33,365 bases of DNA from Gammaproteobacteria bacterium (GTDB lineage Bacteria; Pseudomonadota; Gammaproteobacteria; Arenicellales; UBA868): NCBI GenBank assembly GCA_014239255.1, contig JAAZZE010000022.1:1-33365 (forward strand). The letters run 5' to 3'. Each line of letters starts with the position of its first letter. Within the stretch, counting starts at the first letter, position 1. Under the pieces are notes generated by a model. That model was not told the origin of the DNA. It saw only the letters and a list, made by a program, of their open reading frames with translations, and ran no database searches. Both the position numbers and the translations under genes were made by a program. Shown piece by piece: positions 1 through 8,925 of this stretch.

Positions 1-16
1 ACCGAGATACACAATT

Positions 17-436
17 ATGAAATATCTTCACACGATGGTCAGGGTAAGCGACCTAGAGAAGTCGCTGGATTTTTATTGTGCAAAACTGGGGCTAGTCGAG
101 GTGCGTCGCTATGATGAGGAACGGGGTCGATTTACCAATATTTTTCTGTCCGCACCCGGAGACGAATCGGCCCAGATTGAACTTACTTATAACTGGGATC
201 CCCAGGGTTATGGCGGTGGGCGTAACTTTGGCCACTTGGCATACCAGGTTGACGATATCTATGCACTATGCCAGCGACTGATGGACCAGGGTGTGACTAT
301 CAACCGCCCGCCACGGGATGGTCGAATGGCGTTCATTCGATCTCCTGACAACATTTCGATTGAGTTGTTGCAGTGTGGTGACTCATTGGCGCCGGCGGAG
401 CCCTGGCTCTCGATGCCTAATACCGGTGAATGGTAG
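17..436 (+). CDS. gloA: Glyoxalase I-like VOC protein (lactoylglutathione lyase)
   Basis: Probable lactoylglutathione lyase. It would isomerise the hemithioacetal of methylglyoxal and glutathione to S-lactoylglutathione in the cytoplasm, the first step of methylglyoxal detoxification. At 139 residues it matches the usual bacterial GloA length. The N-terminus ([20 protein letters not shown]) and the IELTYNW stretch are typical of GloA. The four expected metal ligands are visible: His5, Glu55, His73 and Glu116. The start is the ATG at 17; no strong ribosome-binding site is seen in the 16 bases before it, and the promoter may lie outside the window. The phosphatase gene follows 12 bases later on the same strand. 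The C-terminal tail after Glu116 is slightly longer than in E. coli. A different VOC enzyme using another thiol is possible but less likely given the complete ligand set. Confidence 0.85.
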   Translation: MKYLHTMVRVSDLEKSLDFYCAKLGLVEVRRYDEERGRFTNIFLSAPGDESAQIELTYNWDPQGYGGGRNFGHLAYQVDDIYALCQRLMDQGVTINRPPRDGRMAFIRSPDNISIELLQCGDSLAPAEPWLSMPNTGEW

Positions 437-448
437 GGAGAAGCATTT

Positions 449-982
449 TTGCAGTCCATCGGAGCGCCGTTTCAGATTGATGAGTTGTCAGTTGCTGAGC
501 AGGGATTGCTTGGGATGTGCTGTTGCCCGGGTCGTCTCGAAGGCGGGTCCGGCAGGCTCGCCAGAAAACGCGATATTCAGGCCGACCTAGGCGCTATTCT
601 TCTTTGGCGACCTGATCTGGTGGTCTCGCTGGTAGAGCTTCACGAGTTTTCCGCACTCGGTGTTCCGAACCTGCCGCGGCAGTTGAAACATCAGTTCAAC
701 TGGAGACACTGGCCGGTCAAAGATCTTCAGGCGCCCACCGGCGGCAGACCCGGTACATCGTTTCTTGATGAGCTTTTGGCGAGACTGCGTGGAGGAGATC
801 GTGTGCTACTGCATTGCGCTGCTGGCCTAGGCCGTACCGGCACGTTGGCGGCGAGACTGCTCATCGCATCCGGCTGTGCAGCGGCTAGTGCTATCGCAAC
901 CGTGCGCCAGGCAAGGCCAGGGGCGATCGAGTCGGATGCGCAGGAAAAATTTCTGCTCGCCGTGGATAAATCTCAAGACTAA
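449..982 (+). CDS. CDKN3-like dual-specificity protein phosphatase
   Basis: Protein phosphatase of the cysteine-dependent class, 177 residues. The active-site loop HCAAGLGRTG fits HCx5R, with nucleophile Cys123 and phosphate-binding Arg129. The upstream WPVKD segment supplies the general-acid Asp. The N-terminal FQIDELSVAEQGLLGMCCCPG resembles bacterial proteins related to the eukaryotic CDKN3 phosphatase. The start is TTG at 449, supported by AGGGAG at 435-440 with an 8-base gap. It lies 12 bases after the glyoxalase gene and is probably co-transcribed with it. It is convergent with the HAD gene, and the two stop codons are only two bases apart. Substrate unknown; it could act on phosphoproteins or on a small phosphorylated metabolite. 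Confidence 0.8.
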   Translation: MQSIGAPFQIDELSVAEQGLLGMCCCPGRLEGGSGRLARKRDIQADLGAILLWRPDLVVSLVELHEFSALGVPNLPRQLKHQFNWRHWPVKDLQAPTGGRPGTSFLDELLARLRGGDRVLLHCAAGLGRTGTLAARLLIASGCAAASAIATVRQARPGAIESDAQEKFLLAVDKSQD

Positions 983-984
983 CG

Positions 985-1752
985 TTAGGAAGTTGAGGCG
1001 GGCCGTATTTGACTGATATCGTCTATGAGTACGTCTGCGTGCGCCGCTAACTCATCATCGGTGCCGGCGCCGCCCGTGATCCCAACGCTCAGTGCAGCCC
1101 CTGCACGACGCGACATCACCATGTCACTGACTGTGTCCCCAACCATAATGAGTTGGGAGACCGGAATCTGCTGTGTTCGGGCTATTAAAAGTAACACCTC
1201 AGGGTCTGGTTTGATCGGCCCGGCATCATCACCGCAGATCACTTGTTTGAAACAATCCTGAATGCCGAGGTGTCCAAGCATCAAATCGGTCGAGTCACGG
1301 TTGTCGGTTGTGGCTACCACGAGCCGACAGCCGTGCTGTTGCAATTCCCGCAGCGGTGACAGCAGATTGCCCCTTGGCGAGATTTCCTTCGCCTCTGGTT
1401 GCGCGGCCATTAGGGGTAATAGGCAAGTGCTTGAAAGCTCAAGTGCCTTATCCCATGTTATCCCGGATTGAAACATGGCTGTGGCAGCCACAATTACTAA
1501 CTGATCGAGCGGTGCGGTGGCGAGCGGCCCCTGGCCAGAAGTGTGGTTGGTGCTAGCGTCATAACCCACGGCGCGGTAGAGGTGGCGCACAAAATCATCG
1601 CCAAGGCCAGTTGCAGCGGCTAAAGCGTTGGCACTACGTACTATGCGAGGTCCCCACACACTGTGAAAATCGACCAGAGTCCCATCTTTATCATAGACGA
1701 CACAACAGGCTTTTGCAGTGACCTCGCCGGCTTTTATCTGGATAGGTCTCAT
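985..1752 (-). CDS. HAD-superfamily hydrolase, phosphoglycolate phosphatase-like
   Basis: Haloacid dehalogenase-type phosphatase of 255 residues. Motif I is YDKDGTLVDF, with nucleophile Asp21 and acid/base Asp23. Motif II lies in VATTDNRDST, motif III is the Lys of IKPDPEVLL, and motif IV is GDTVSDMVMSRRAGA. This is the layout of Gph/PGP-like C1-cap enzymes, so a small phosphorylated metabolite is the likely substrate; 2-phosphoglycolate is only a guess. The start is the ATG at 1752. A promoter-like element with a perfect TTGACA lies 35-62 bases upstream. The gene is single, convergent with the phosphatase at its 3' end and divergent from the GMC oxidoreductase. Confidence 0.8.
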   Translation of the reverse strand: MRPIQIKAGEVTAKACCVVYDKDGTLVDFHSVWGPRIVRSANALAAATGLGDDFVRHLYRAVGYDASTNHTSGQGPLATAPLDQLVIVAATAMFQSGITWDKALELSSTCLLPLMAAQPEAKEISPRGNLLSPLRELQQHGCRLVVATTDNRDSTDLMLGHLGIQDCFKQVICGDDAGPIKPDPEVLLLIARTQQIPVSQLIMVGDTVSDMVMSRRAGAALSVGITGGAGTDDELAAHADVLIDDISQIRPASTS

Positions 1753-1786
1753 ACTGGGTGCGCTGATGGGTTAGGATTAACGCTTA

Positions 1787-1814
1787 AATATCCCAGCGTA
1801 CGTGACTTTGTCAA
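1787..1814 (-). promoter_or_regulatory. Putative sigma-70 promoter of the HAD gene
   Basis: On the minus strand, TTGACA (1814-1809, consensus) is followed after 16 bases by GATATT (1792-1787, 4 of 6 matches). An alternative -10, TATTTA, sits at an 18-base spacing. This would start transcription about 30 bases before the HAD ATG. Seen by eye only. Confidence 0.45.
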
Positions 1815-1881
1815 CTGCTAACCACTTATCCTGCCATGTCGCCTGAATTATTCCCAGCAACTGTTCTGCATAGCATTCGCT

Positions 1882-1910
1882 TTGCCACCCGATTGGTCGG
1901 CAACCAGATT
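1882..1910 (+). promoter_or_regulatory. Weak candidate promoter of the GMC oxidoreductase
   Basis: TTGCCA (1882-1887, 5 of 6) and CAGATT (1905-1910, 3 of 6) are separated by 17 bases, just upstream of the ATG at 1930. The -10 match is poor, so this is tentative. Confidence 0.22.
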
Positions 1911-1929
1911 GAACTGGGATTATTGAACT

Positions 1930-3639
1930 ATGCGTGACGCGGACTACGTCATTGTTGGAGCTGGGTCAGCCGGTTGCGTCCTGGCGGCGCGGCTTAGTGA
2001 AGACCCGGTCATTCGGGTGGTCCTGCTGGAAGCCGGCGGGAGTGATCGTAGTTTGATTGTGCGGATGCCCACAGCATTATCCATGCCGATGAACACTCGT
2101 CGTTTCAATTGGGGATACCAGAGCGAACCAGAGTCCGGCCTGGATAACCGCCTATTGGACTGTCCCCGCGGCTTGGGTCTTGGAGGCTCGTCCTCGATCA
2201 ACGGCATGGTCTATGTACGTGGTCACGCCGAAGATATCAACCAATGGGAGTCGAGTGGCGCGACGGGATGGAACTACGCTGCCTGTCTGCCGTATTACCA
2301 ACGTGCCGAGTCGTGGTATCGAGGCGCCGATCGTTATCGTGGCGGCAATGGGCCGCTCGGCGTGTGTGCCGGAAATGAAATGCGGTTGAATCCGTTGTAT
2401 CAGGCGTTTATTGACGCTGGGTGTGAGGCAGGGTATCCGCACACAGACGACTACAACGGATTTCAACAGGAAGGGTTTGGGCAGATGCATATGACTGTAG
2501 ATCGGGGTTGTCGTGCTTCGGCCAGCCGTGCCTATCTGGATCCGGTTCGTCATCGCAAGAATCTACGGGTTATTACTGGAACCCTGGTTAACCGGGTGCT
2601 GTTGGATGGCGCACAGGCCGTCGGAGTTGAATACGAAAAAGACGGTAATGTGTTCCAGGTCTACGCCCAGGCTGAAGTGATCCTGTCGGCCGGATCGATT
2701 GGTTCGCCCACACTGTTACAGCGTTCGGGGATAGGCCCGGTGGGTGTTCTCGAATCTGCAGGTATTCCAGTGATTCAGCCGTTGGAGGGAGTAGGCCGTA
2801 ACTTGCAGGATCACCTTGAGGTCTATTTTCAGTATCGCTGCCTCGAGCCGATCTCACTGAACTCACGTTTGGGTTGGTGGAGCAAGCTTCAGATCGGGTT
2901 GCGTTGGCTGTTGTTCAAGGACGGGCTGGGAGCGACTAATCATTTCGAATCATGCGCATTCATCCGTTCACGCGCAGGAATTTCAGCCCCGGACATTCAA
3001 TACCATTTTTTGCCGGGTGCTATGCGCTACGATGGTCGTGCGGCTTTCGATGGGCATGGCTTCCAGGTCCATGTTGGGCCCAATAAGCCTACCAGCCGGG
3101 GAAAGGTCACGATCAAGTCAGACAATCCACGTGAACACCCTCGGGTTCTGTTTAATTACATCACTACCGAGAAGGACCGAGCAGATTGGAGATTGTGCAT
3201 GCGTTGGACACGCGAGATCCTCGGCCAGTCGGCAATGGATCGTTTTCGTGGTCAGGAGATTGCACCGGGTGAAGCGATAACTGCCGACCATCAGATTGAT
3301 GAGTGGGTACGACAAAATGTCGAGAGTGCCTATCACCCATCGTGTACATGCAAAATTGGCGCCGACAATGACCCGACTGCAGTACTGGATGCGAATTGCC
3401 GGGTCCGGGGTATCGACCGGTTACGGGTGATTGATTCGTCTGCTTTCCCGAGTATTACTAACGGTAATTTGAACGCTCCGACCATAATGCTGGCGGAGCG
3501 GGCAGCCGATCTGGTGACTGGTAGGTCCTTGCTGAAACCACTTGAGGCACGAGTTTGGGTCGATCCGCTATGGCGTGAGCGCCAACGTAGCGGTGAGCCA
3601 CAACGGCCTGTACCAGGCATAGCCGAGGGCACTCATTGA
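1930..3639 (+). CDS. betA: GMC oxidoreductase, choline dehydrogenase-like
   Basis: FAD-dependent alcohol dehydrogenase of the GMC family, 569 residues (E. coli BetA about 556). Choline dehydrogenases oxidise choline to betaine aldehyde and on to glycine betaine, usually as membrane-associated enzymes feeding the respiratory chain. The FAD-binding GAGSAG is at residues 10-15. [18 protein letters not shown] is the first GMC signature. [16 protein letters not shown] and [16 protein letters not shown] are strongly BetA-like. The catalytic His469 lies in [11 protein letters not shown], and [12 protein letters not shown] (from residue 512) is the C-terminal GMC motif. No betB, betI or choline transporter gene is adjacent, so another primary alcohol is a possible substrate. 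The Nudix gene overlaps its last four bases. Confidence 0.8.
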   Translation: MRDADYVIVGAGSAGCVLAARLSEDPVIRVVLLEAGGSDRSLIVRMPTALSMPMNTRRFNWGYQSEPESGLDNRLLDCPRGLGLGGSSSINGMVYVRGHAEDINQWESSGATGWNYAACLPYYQRAESWYRGADRYRGGNGPLGVCAGNEMRLNPLYQAFIDAGCEAGYPHTDDYNGFQQEGFGQMHMTVDRGCRASASRAYLDPVRHRKNLRVITGTLVNRVLLDGAQAVGVEYEKDGNVFQVYAQAEVILSAGSIGSPTLLQRSGIGPVGVLESAGIPVIQPLEGVGRNLQDHLEVYFQYRCLEPISLNSRLGWWSKLQIGLRWLLFKDGLGATNHFESCAFIRSRAGISAPDIQYHFLPGAMRYDGRAAFDGHGFQVHVGPNKPTSRGKVTIKSDNPREHPRVLFNYITTEKDRADWRLCMRWTREILGQSAMDRFRGQEIAPGEAITADHQIDEWVRQNVESAYHPSCTCKIGADNDPTAVLDANCRVRGIDRLRVIDSSAFPSITNGNLNAPTIMLAERAADLVTGRSLLKPLEARVWVDPLWRERQRSGEPQRPVPGIAEGTH

Positions 3640-4154
3640 GTCGGGCCGATGAAGATGCCGAAATGCTTTCGGTGGTCGACGCCTTGGACGAGGTCGTAGC
3701 GTCACAGCGGCGGGACGAAGTTCACCAACAAGGCTTGCGCCACCGTGCTGTCCATGTGCTGGTATTCAATTCTTCGGGAGAGTTGTTCCTGCAAAAACGC
3801 GGATTGCATAAACAAGAAAACCCAGGGATGTGGGATTCCTCTGTAGCAGGGCATGTCGATGCTGGTGAGAGCTATGATCAATGCTGCGTCCGGGAAATTG
3901 AAGAGGAGATAGGTCTTTCGTTAGATGAAATACCGGAAGCCTTGTTTAAACTCGAGGCAAGTCCAACCACCGGGATGGAGTTCGCCTGGGTCTATCGCCT
4001 GGTCAGCGCCGCAGACCTTAGACCAAATCTAGACGAAATGCAGGGCGGCGCCTGGTTTCGTGAGGCTGACGTTGACAACTGGATTGATAGTGGTGCCAAG
4101 CAGTTGTCCGATGTTTTCCAGTTAATTTGGTCGACCTACCGCTCGAGCGAGTAA
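3636..4154 (+). CDS. Nudix hydrolase
   Basis: Nudix-family pyrophosphohydrolase or isomerase-like protein, 172 residues. The 23-residue Nudix box fits Gx5Ex7REUxEExGU exactly at residues 72-94 (Gly72, Glu78, Arg86-Glu87, Glu90-Glu91, Gly93). [20 protein letters not shown] followed by [12 protein letters not shown] resembles the subgroup related to isopentenyl-diphosphate isomerase and YfcD. The true substrate cannot be read from sequence. The start is TTG at 3636, which overlaps the stop of the GMC gene by four bases, suggesting translational coupling. It is convergent with avtA, leaving 29 bases between the genes. Confidence 0.8.
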   Translation: MSRADEDAEMLSVVDALDEVVASQRRDEVHQQGLRHRAVHVLVFNSSGELFLQKRGLHKQENPGMWDSSVAGHVDAGESYDQCCVREIEEEIGLSLDEIPEALFKLEASPTTGMEFAWVYRLVSAADLRPNLDEMQGGAWFREADVDNWIDSGAKQLSDVFQLIWSTYRSSE

Positions 4155-4183
4155 GTGCCGCAGGACTGGGAACTAACGACAAA

Positions 4184-5455
4184 TTACACAGCCTTTTTTT
4201 TGATGCCGTTATATGCCCGTGCGACCTCTTCGCCAATGATTTGGATTCCTGCTTCAACCGAGGCGGGATCCTGAGCGTAGGATATGCGGATGCATTCATG
4301 TCGATGCCCCCATTCGCCCTCAAGGCCGGGGAAAAAATGCTCCCCGGCAATGACCAGGACACCACGACTTTTTAGCCTTTGATATAGCTTTTCGCTGGTG
4401 ATTGGCAGGCCTTCAAACCATAGCCATAGGAATATCGCGCCTTCCGGGGTATGAACTCGGCAGGGATAGTTATCAAGAGCTATGTTAATCCAGGAGACCG
4501 CCTGTTTGACCCGTTGCTGGTAATAAGGTCGGATCACATTGTCTGACAGATCAAGAATACTGCGATCGCCGACCATCTCACTGACCAACCCAGGGCCAGC
4601 ACTTCCTGGCGCCAGCGAGAGGATTGCGTTTGCTGCCGTTACCAACCTAATCACTTTTTCGTGGGCAACGACTATGCCGGTGCGCAGACCCGCCAGCCCC
4701 AACTTGGACAGGCTGAGACAGGTAATGATGTTCTCATCCCAAACTGTAGCGATCTGCGGGAAAACAATATTCGGAAATGGTCCGCCATAGGCTGAATCGA
4801 TAATTAGCGGGATATGGTTTTCGTTAGCGAGTTCACGCAACTTCGAAATCTCGGTATCAGTCAGCACATTGCCGGTTGGGTTGGTTGGCCGGGACAACGC
4901 AATTGCTCCGATATCTGAAGTGACCTCAAGCCGTTCGAAATCAATGCCGTACTTGAATTCCCGATCACCTCGTAATTCAATGCGGGGTCGAAAGGCGCGA
5001 AACAATTGCTGCCCCAAGCCGACATCAACGTAACCGATATATTCAGGAGCCAGGGGTAGCAGTATCCGGCGAGCCGGTCCCTTGTGAAAATCGCCAGCAA
5101 AGAGGTGAAACAGTGCGTAAAACGAACTCTGGCTGCCGTTGGTTACCGCAATATTCTTGGGGCCTACATTCCAGCCGTACCGCTCCTGAAGCAGGTTCGC
5201 GAGGTTGTGAATAAACCGGGCATCCCCTTGTGAGCCATCGTAATCGCCAGTGAGGCGTTCAAAACGTTCGCCATCGGCTAATAAGGTGGTCATGGCAGTA
5301 CGGAAAATCTCCTGCACCTGCGGTATACGGGCGGGATTTCCTCCGCCCAGCAGATGCATGGTCGAAGGGCCAGTCAAAGACTGGTCGATATCGTCCATCA
5401 GGCTCAGGATACCTGACCCAGAGGAAAGAAACTGACCGAAACGGGAAAAATCCAT
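4184..5455 (-). CDS. avtA: Valine-pyruvate aminotransferase
   Basis: PLP-dependent class I/II aminotransferase of the AvtA type, 423 residues. AvtA exchanges amino groups between valine and pyruvate, making alanine or valine. The N-terminus MDFSRFG...SGI and MHLLGGGNPARIPQ closely follow E. coli AvtA. Lys251 in SLSKLGLAGLR should bind PLP. Asp220 and Tyr223 (IIDSAYGG) and Asn192 (SRPTNPTGN) are cofactor contacts. The ATG at 5455 is chosen because it reproduces the family N-terminus; an in-frame TTG at 5470 would add five residues. It lies 31 bases downstream of prc on the same strand, so the two may be co-transcribed. Confidence 0.9.
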   Translation of the reverse strand: MDFSRFGQFLSSGSGILSLMDDIDQSLTGPSTMHLLGGGNPARIPQVQEIFRTAMTTLLADGERFERLTGDYDGSQGDARFIHNLANLLQERYGWNVGPKNIAVTNGSQSSFYALFHLFAGDFHKGPARRILLPLAPEYIGYVDVGLGQQLFRAFRPRIELRGDREFKYGIDFERLEVTSDIGAIALSRPTNPTGNVLTDTEISKLRELANENHIPLIIDSAYGGPFPNIVFPQIATVWDENIITCLSLSKLGLAGLRTGIVVAHEKVIRLVTAANAILSLAPGSAGPGLVSEMVGDRSILDLSDNVIRPYYQQRVKQAVSWINIALDNYPCRVHTPEGAIFLWLWFEGLPITSEKLYQRLKSRGVLVIAGEHFFPGLEGEWGHRHECIRISYAQDPASVEAGIQIIGEEVARAYNGIKKKAV

Positions 5456-5486
5456 CGTTTTGGCTCGCAACTAAAACTGGTCGTTC

Positions 5487-7631
5487 TTAGTGATTGAGTG
5501 GTTCAATGGGATTACCAGAACCATCAATGGGGATCGGCTCGATGTCCAGTTGGACGATCAGTCGTTCAGCGAAAGCGCCGAAGGCCAAGTCAGCCAGGAT
5601 GCGTGCTGATTCGAACAACACGGCGTCCCTTGGCAGATCGTTATCGGTTTCTGTCTCATTAAAGACAAGACCGTGTGCTTGCACCAGGGTTTTAAGTAAT
5701 GCCTGGCGGTCATCCTGCTGTCGTACACGTTCGTTGCTGCGCAGGCTTTCAAGCAGCGGAACTTCGGTGAGTTCCGCGAGTGGGGCCTCAATCTTCTGGA
5801 TTCCTTTCAGATAGGCGAAATCCGGATCGTGGTCTACCCTGGCGCGGTGCAGACTGCGTAGTCTGTCTATGTGCTCAAGGTAGTTACTCTGTTTATAGAT
5901 CGAGAAATCGGTAGCGTTGATTTGAGTCCAGGGTAAGGCATTGTCTAGCGCGCGCTCGCCATGAGAGGCTGCTTCGCGGCCGATAGGCAAAATGATGTCC
6001 GGGATCACTCCTCGGTGTTGTGTGCTCTCACCATTAACCCGGAAGAATTGCGCAATGGTGAGTTTCAGTTGACCCAATGGCTGGTCAGGGTCCTGAGAGT
6101 AGCGATCCAGATCAATCAGGTTCTGTACCGTGCCTTTACCAAAGGTGGACTCACCAACAACCAGGCCCCGCTGATAATCCTGAATGGCGCCGGAGAAGAT
6201 CTCAGATGCTGAGGCACTGTTACGATCAACGATAACAGCCAGCGGGCCGGCATAGGCGAGGTCGTTGCTGGGGTCGCGATTGACTCGGGTTCGCCCGCGG
6301 GAGTCACGGACCTGAACGACAGGACCTGAAGGAATAAAAAGTCCAGTCAGGGCGGTTGCCTCGGCAAGTGCGCCGCCGCCATTGCCACGCAGGTCGATCA
6401 CTAATCCATCGACGCCCTCTTGCACCAGTTTTGCAATGAGGTCTCGTACGTCTCTGGTCGTGCTGCGATAATCGGAATCCCCCCGCGCCCGAGCGTCAAA
6501 GTCAACATAGAAGGTAGGTATATCGATCACACCTATGCGGTGAATAACATCGTCATCTTGGACTTCCAGCAGAGTCCGCTGAGCTGCTTGCTCTTCCAGT
6601 TTAATCTGGTCTCGGATAATCGCCAGCATCTGGGCGTTGGAATTGCCAGCCTGGGGGTTCGGGGTTATTCGAAGGCGTACCGTAGTGCCTTTTGGCCCTC
6701 GGATCAGATCGACTACGTCGTCTAAACGCCAGCCGATCACATCGGTTACCGGCTCGTCGAGCCCTTGGCCGACACCAATGATATGGTCACCGGGGCTTAG
6801 GGTTCCTTCAAGTTCTGCCGCGCCCCCCGGCACAATACGTTGAACCACTGTGAATTCGTTCTGCGTCTGGAGTACGGCGCCAATGCCCTCCAGTGACAAG
6901 CTCATTCGGATTTTGAAATTTTCGGTAGCGCGTGGTGAGAAGTAACCCGTATGTGGTTCGATCGCGGAAACGTAGGCATTTACCAATGTCTGGAATACGT
7001 CTTGGCTGGTAATCTGCTGGATACGTCGCTCAAGCTGTTGATAACGTTGCCGCAGGGTTTTCACGATTTCTTCGTGCGGTTTGTTCTCTAACTTCAATGC
7101 CAGGTAGTCGTTCTTGACCCGCCGACGCCACAGGTCGTTCAATTCAGCCTGGTCGATGGCCCAAGGCGATTGGCTACGGTCAAAGCGGTAGCGCTCGTCG
7201 ATCGTGAAGTCAAATGGTGTCTCCAGTGTTTCAAGTGCAAAACGTATTCGAGTAAACACCCGTTGGCGGTAGGTATTGAAGAGCTGGAAAAAAGGCGTGA
7301 CCTTATTGGCGATCAAATAGTCGTCGAGGCGGTGTCGCAGGGTCTCGAAACTTTCGATATCCTCGGCCAGAAAATAGCTGCGATTAGGGTCTAAAGCCTG
7401 AAGGTAACGAGTCAGGATCTCAGAGGATAGCTCGTCATCAAGTTGAGTTTTGCGATAGTGATAACGCTCGACAAAGTAGTTGATGAGTTTGATCGTGCGC
7501 CCATGATGCGACGACGCTCCCAGGAGGGAACTGCTCTCCAGGGGCGTGGTTGCGGCGTTTGCGGCGACAAGGCTGAAAAAGCCAAGGGTCGCACCGAACA
7601 CCAGAGATCGGCTAAACCTCAGGCGAGACAC
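5487..7631 (-). CDS. prc: Periplasmic carboxy-terminal (tail-specific) protease Prc
   Basis: Serine protease of family S41, 714 residues (E. coli Prc/Tsp about 680). In E. coli it processes penicillin-binding protein 3 and degrades tagged or peptidoglycan-hydrolase proteins in the periplasm. The signal peptide is clear: basic RLRFSR, a hydrophobic core to about residue 24, and likely cleavage after Ala26 (ANA). A PDZ domain spans about 245-325. The catalytic dyad is Ser474 (SASASEIF, middle Ser) and Lys499 (TFGKGTVQ), 25 residues apart as in the family. I chose the GTG at 7631 because AAAGGA lies 7 bases upstream and it leaves a normal signal peptide. A GTG at 7670 would add 13 residues but has no ribosome-binding site. 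avtA follows 31 bases downstream. Confidence 0.93.
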   Translation of the reverse strand: MSRLRFSRSLVFGATLGFFSLVAANAATTPLESSSLLGASSHHGRTIKLINYFVERYHYRKTQLDDELSSEILTRYLQALDPNRSYFLAEDIESFETLRHRLDDYLIANKVTPFFQLFNTYRQRVFTRIRFALETLETPFDFTIDERYRFDRSQSPWAIDQAELNDLWRRRVKNDYLALKLENKPHEEIVKTLRQRYQQLERRIQQITSQDVFQTLVNAYVSAIEPHTGYFSPRATENFKIRMSLSLEGIGAVLQTQNEFTVVQRIVPGGAAELEGTLSPGDHIIGVGQGLDEPVTDVIGWRLDDVVDLIRGPKGTTVRLRITPNPQAGNSNAQMLAIIRDQIKLEEQAAQRTLLEVQDDDVIHRIGVIDIPTFYVDFDARARGDSDYRSTTRDVRDLIAKLVQEGVDGLVIDLRGNGGGALAEATALTGLFIPSGPVVQVRDSRGRTRVNRDPSNDLAYAGPLAVIVDRNSASASEIFSGAIQDYQRGLVVGESTFGKGTVQNLIDLDRYSQDPDQPLGQLKLTIAQFFRVNGESTQHRGVIPDIILPIGREAASHGERALDNALPWTQINATDFSIYKQSNYLEHIDRLRSLHRARVDHDPDFAYLKGIQKIEAPLAELTEVPLLESLRSNERVRQQDDRQALLKTLVQAHGLVFNETETDNDLPRDAVLFESARILADLAFGAFAERLIVQLDIEPIPIDGSGNPIEPLNH

Positions 7632-7698
7632 ATCAGAGTCCTTTGTAAAAAATGGATAAAACAGACGCACACTGCATGAATTAGTGCAATACGAGGCA

Positions 7699-7704
7699 AT
7701 TATA
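7699..7704 (-). promoter_or_regulatory. Candidate -10 element of prc
   Basis: The minus strand carries a perfect TATAAT about 68 bases upstream of the chosen prc start. No convincing -35 hexamer is found 16-18 bases above it, so the site is tentative. Confidence 0.3.
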
Positions 7705-7779
7705 ACGGCTTGGTATGAGCGTCGAACGACGGAATGTCATAACTGGTCACTCGGATAGGGTAAGAGTGGCTTTGTTGTC

Positions 7780-7816
7780 AAAAAGGCCAGGGGTGATGGC
7801 TGTCGTCTCAGCCCCT
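7780..7816 (-). terminator. Possible intrinsic terminator after mtnA
   Basis: Starting within the mtnA stop codon, the minus strand reads AGGGG-C-TGA, an 11-base loop, TCA-CCCCT, GGCC and five T. The 8-pair stem has one bulged C. A competing stem, GGCTG with CAGCC, shares part of the same sequence. The T run is short and set off by four bases, so efficiency is uncertain. Confidence 0.4.
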
Positions 7817-8916
7817 TATGAGTTCACCCGCTGTTCGGGAAACAGATCCAGCAGCGATGCCTCATTGGCTCGGGCAATGCCTCGTTCGGTAATGATGCCA
7901 GTCATGAAGCGCCGTGGTGTGACATCGAAAGCCGGGTTGGCAGCGGGACTGTCATTGGGCGATAGGCGCACACGAGTCATACGGTTTTGGTGATCGATTC
8001 CGTTAATATGAGTCACTTCCTCGGCAGATCGTTCCTCGATCGGTATCTCCAGGATGCCATCTCGCACGCTCCAATCAATTGTCGATGATGGCAGGGCGGC
8101 GTAGAAAGGAATACCGTTGTCATGGGCGGCCAGCGCCTTAAGGTAGGTCCCGATCTTGTTGCACACGTCCCCGGTGCGGGTGGTGCGGTCAGAGCCCACA
8201 ATACACAGGTCGACCTGCTGGTGTTGCATCAGGTGCCCACCCGCGTTATCCGCGATCACGGTATGGGGTATACCGTGGGCCCCCAGTTCCCACGCGGTCA
8301 ACGATGCCCCCTGATTACGTGGTCGGGTTTCATCTACCCAGACGTGAATAGAGATGCCCGCATCGTGTGCTTTGAAAACAGGCGACAAAGCGGTGCCCCA
8401 GTCGACCGTGGCAAGCCACCCGGCGTTACAGTGAGTCAGAATGTTAACTGTTGTAGTGCCACTGCGATGAGCATGTCTTTTAATCAGCTCGAGGCCATGG
8501 TCGCCGATGGCGCTGTTGGTTGCTACATCCTCATCGCACAACTGTTGCGCCAGTGTTCGGGCGGTTGTTGTACGTGAAACCGTCGGGGTTTCGAGTAAGG
8601 TCGGAAGTATCCGATCAAGCGCCCACCGCAGGTTAACAGCCGTTGGACGCGCATGGAGGAGTTGTTCGCAAGCATGGTGCAGATTGCTGTCGCTGGAATC
8701 TGCATGGCAAGCGAGGTAAAGGCCGCAGGCGGCGGTCACCCCAATCAGTGGGGCGCCGCGTACTACCATGGTGCCAATCGCTTCGGCCGCTGCATCAACG
8801 GTGTTTAGCGTACGTACATCAAACCGGAAAGGCAGCACCGTCTGATCAATGACATGGACTAGAGGCGCCTGCTGATCCAGCCAGATAGAACGGTAAGTCT
8901 TATCTGCAACCTTCAT
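7816..8916 (-). CDS. mtnA: S-methyl-5-thioribose-1-phosphate isomerase
   Basis: Converts 5-methylthioribose 1-phosphate to 5-methylthioribulose 1-phosphate in methionine (methylthioadenosine) salvage. It has 366 residues, normal for MtnA. The family motif RGAPLIGVTAA is at 53-63. Cys163 (THCNAGWLA) and Asp243 (GSDRTTRTGD) occupy the positions expected for the catalytic pair. DETRPRNQGASLTAWEL and NKIGTYLKALAAHDNGIPFY are further MtnA signatures that separate it from eIF2B-like relatives. It begins 9 bases after the enoyl-CoA hydratase stop on the same strand, so the two probably form one transcript. No other methionine-salvage gene is in the window. Confidence 0.93.
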   Translation of the reverse strand: MKVADKTYRSIWLDQQAPLVHVIDQTVLPFRFDVRTLNTVDAAAEAIGTMVVRGAPLIGVTAACGLYLACHADSSDSNLHHACEQLLHARPTAVNLRWALDRILPTLLETPTVSRTTTARTLAQQLCDEDVATNSAIGDHGLELIKRHAHRSGTTTVNILTHCNAGWLATVDWGTALSPVFKAHDAGISIHVWVDETRPRNQGASLTAWELGAHGIPHTVIADNAGGHLMQHQQVDLCIVGSDRTTRTGDVCNKIGTYLKALAAHDNGIPFYAALPSSTIDWSVRDGILEIPIEERSAEEVTHINGIDHQNRMTRVRLSPNDSPAANPAFDVTPRRFMTGIITERGIARANEASLLDLFPEQRVNS

Positions 8917-8925
8917 CAGTTAAGC

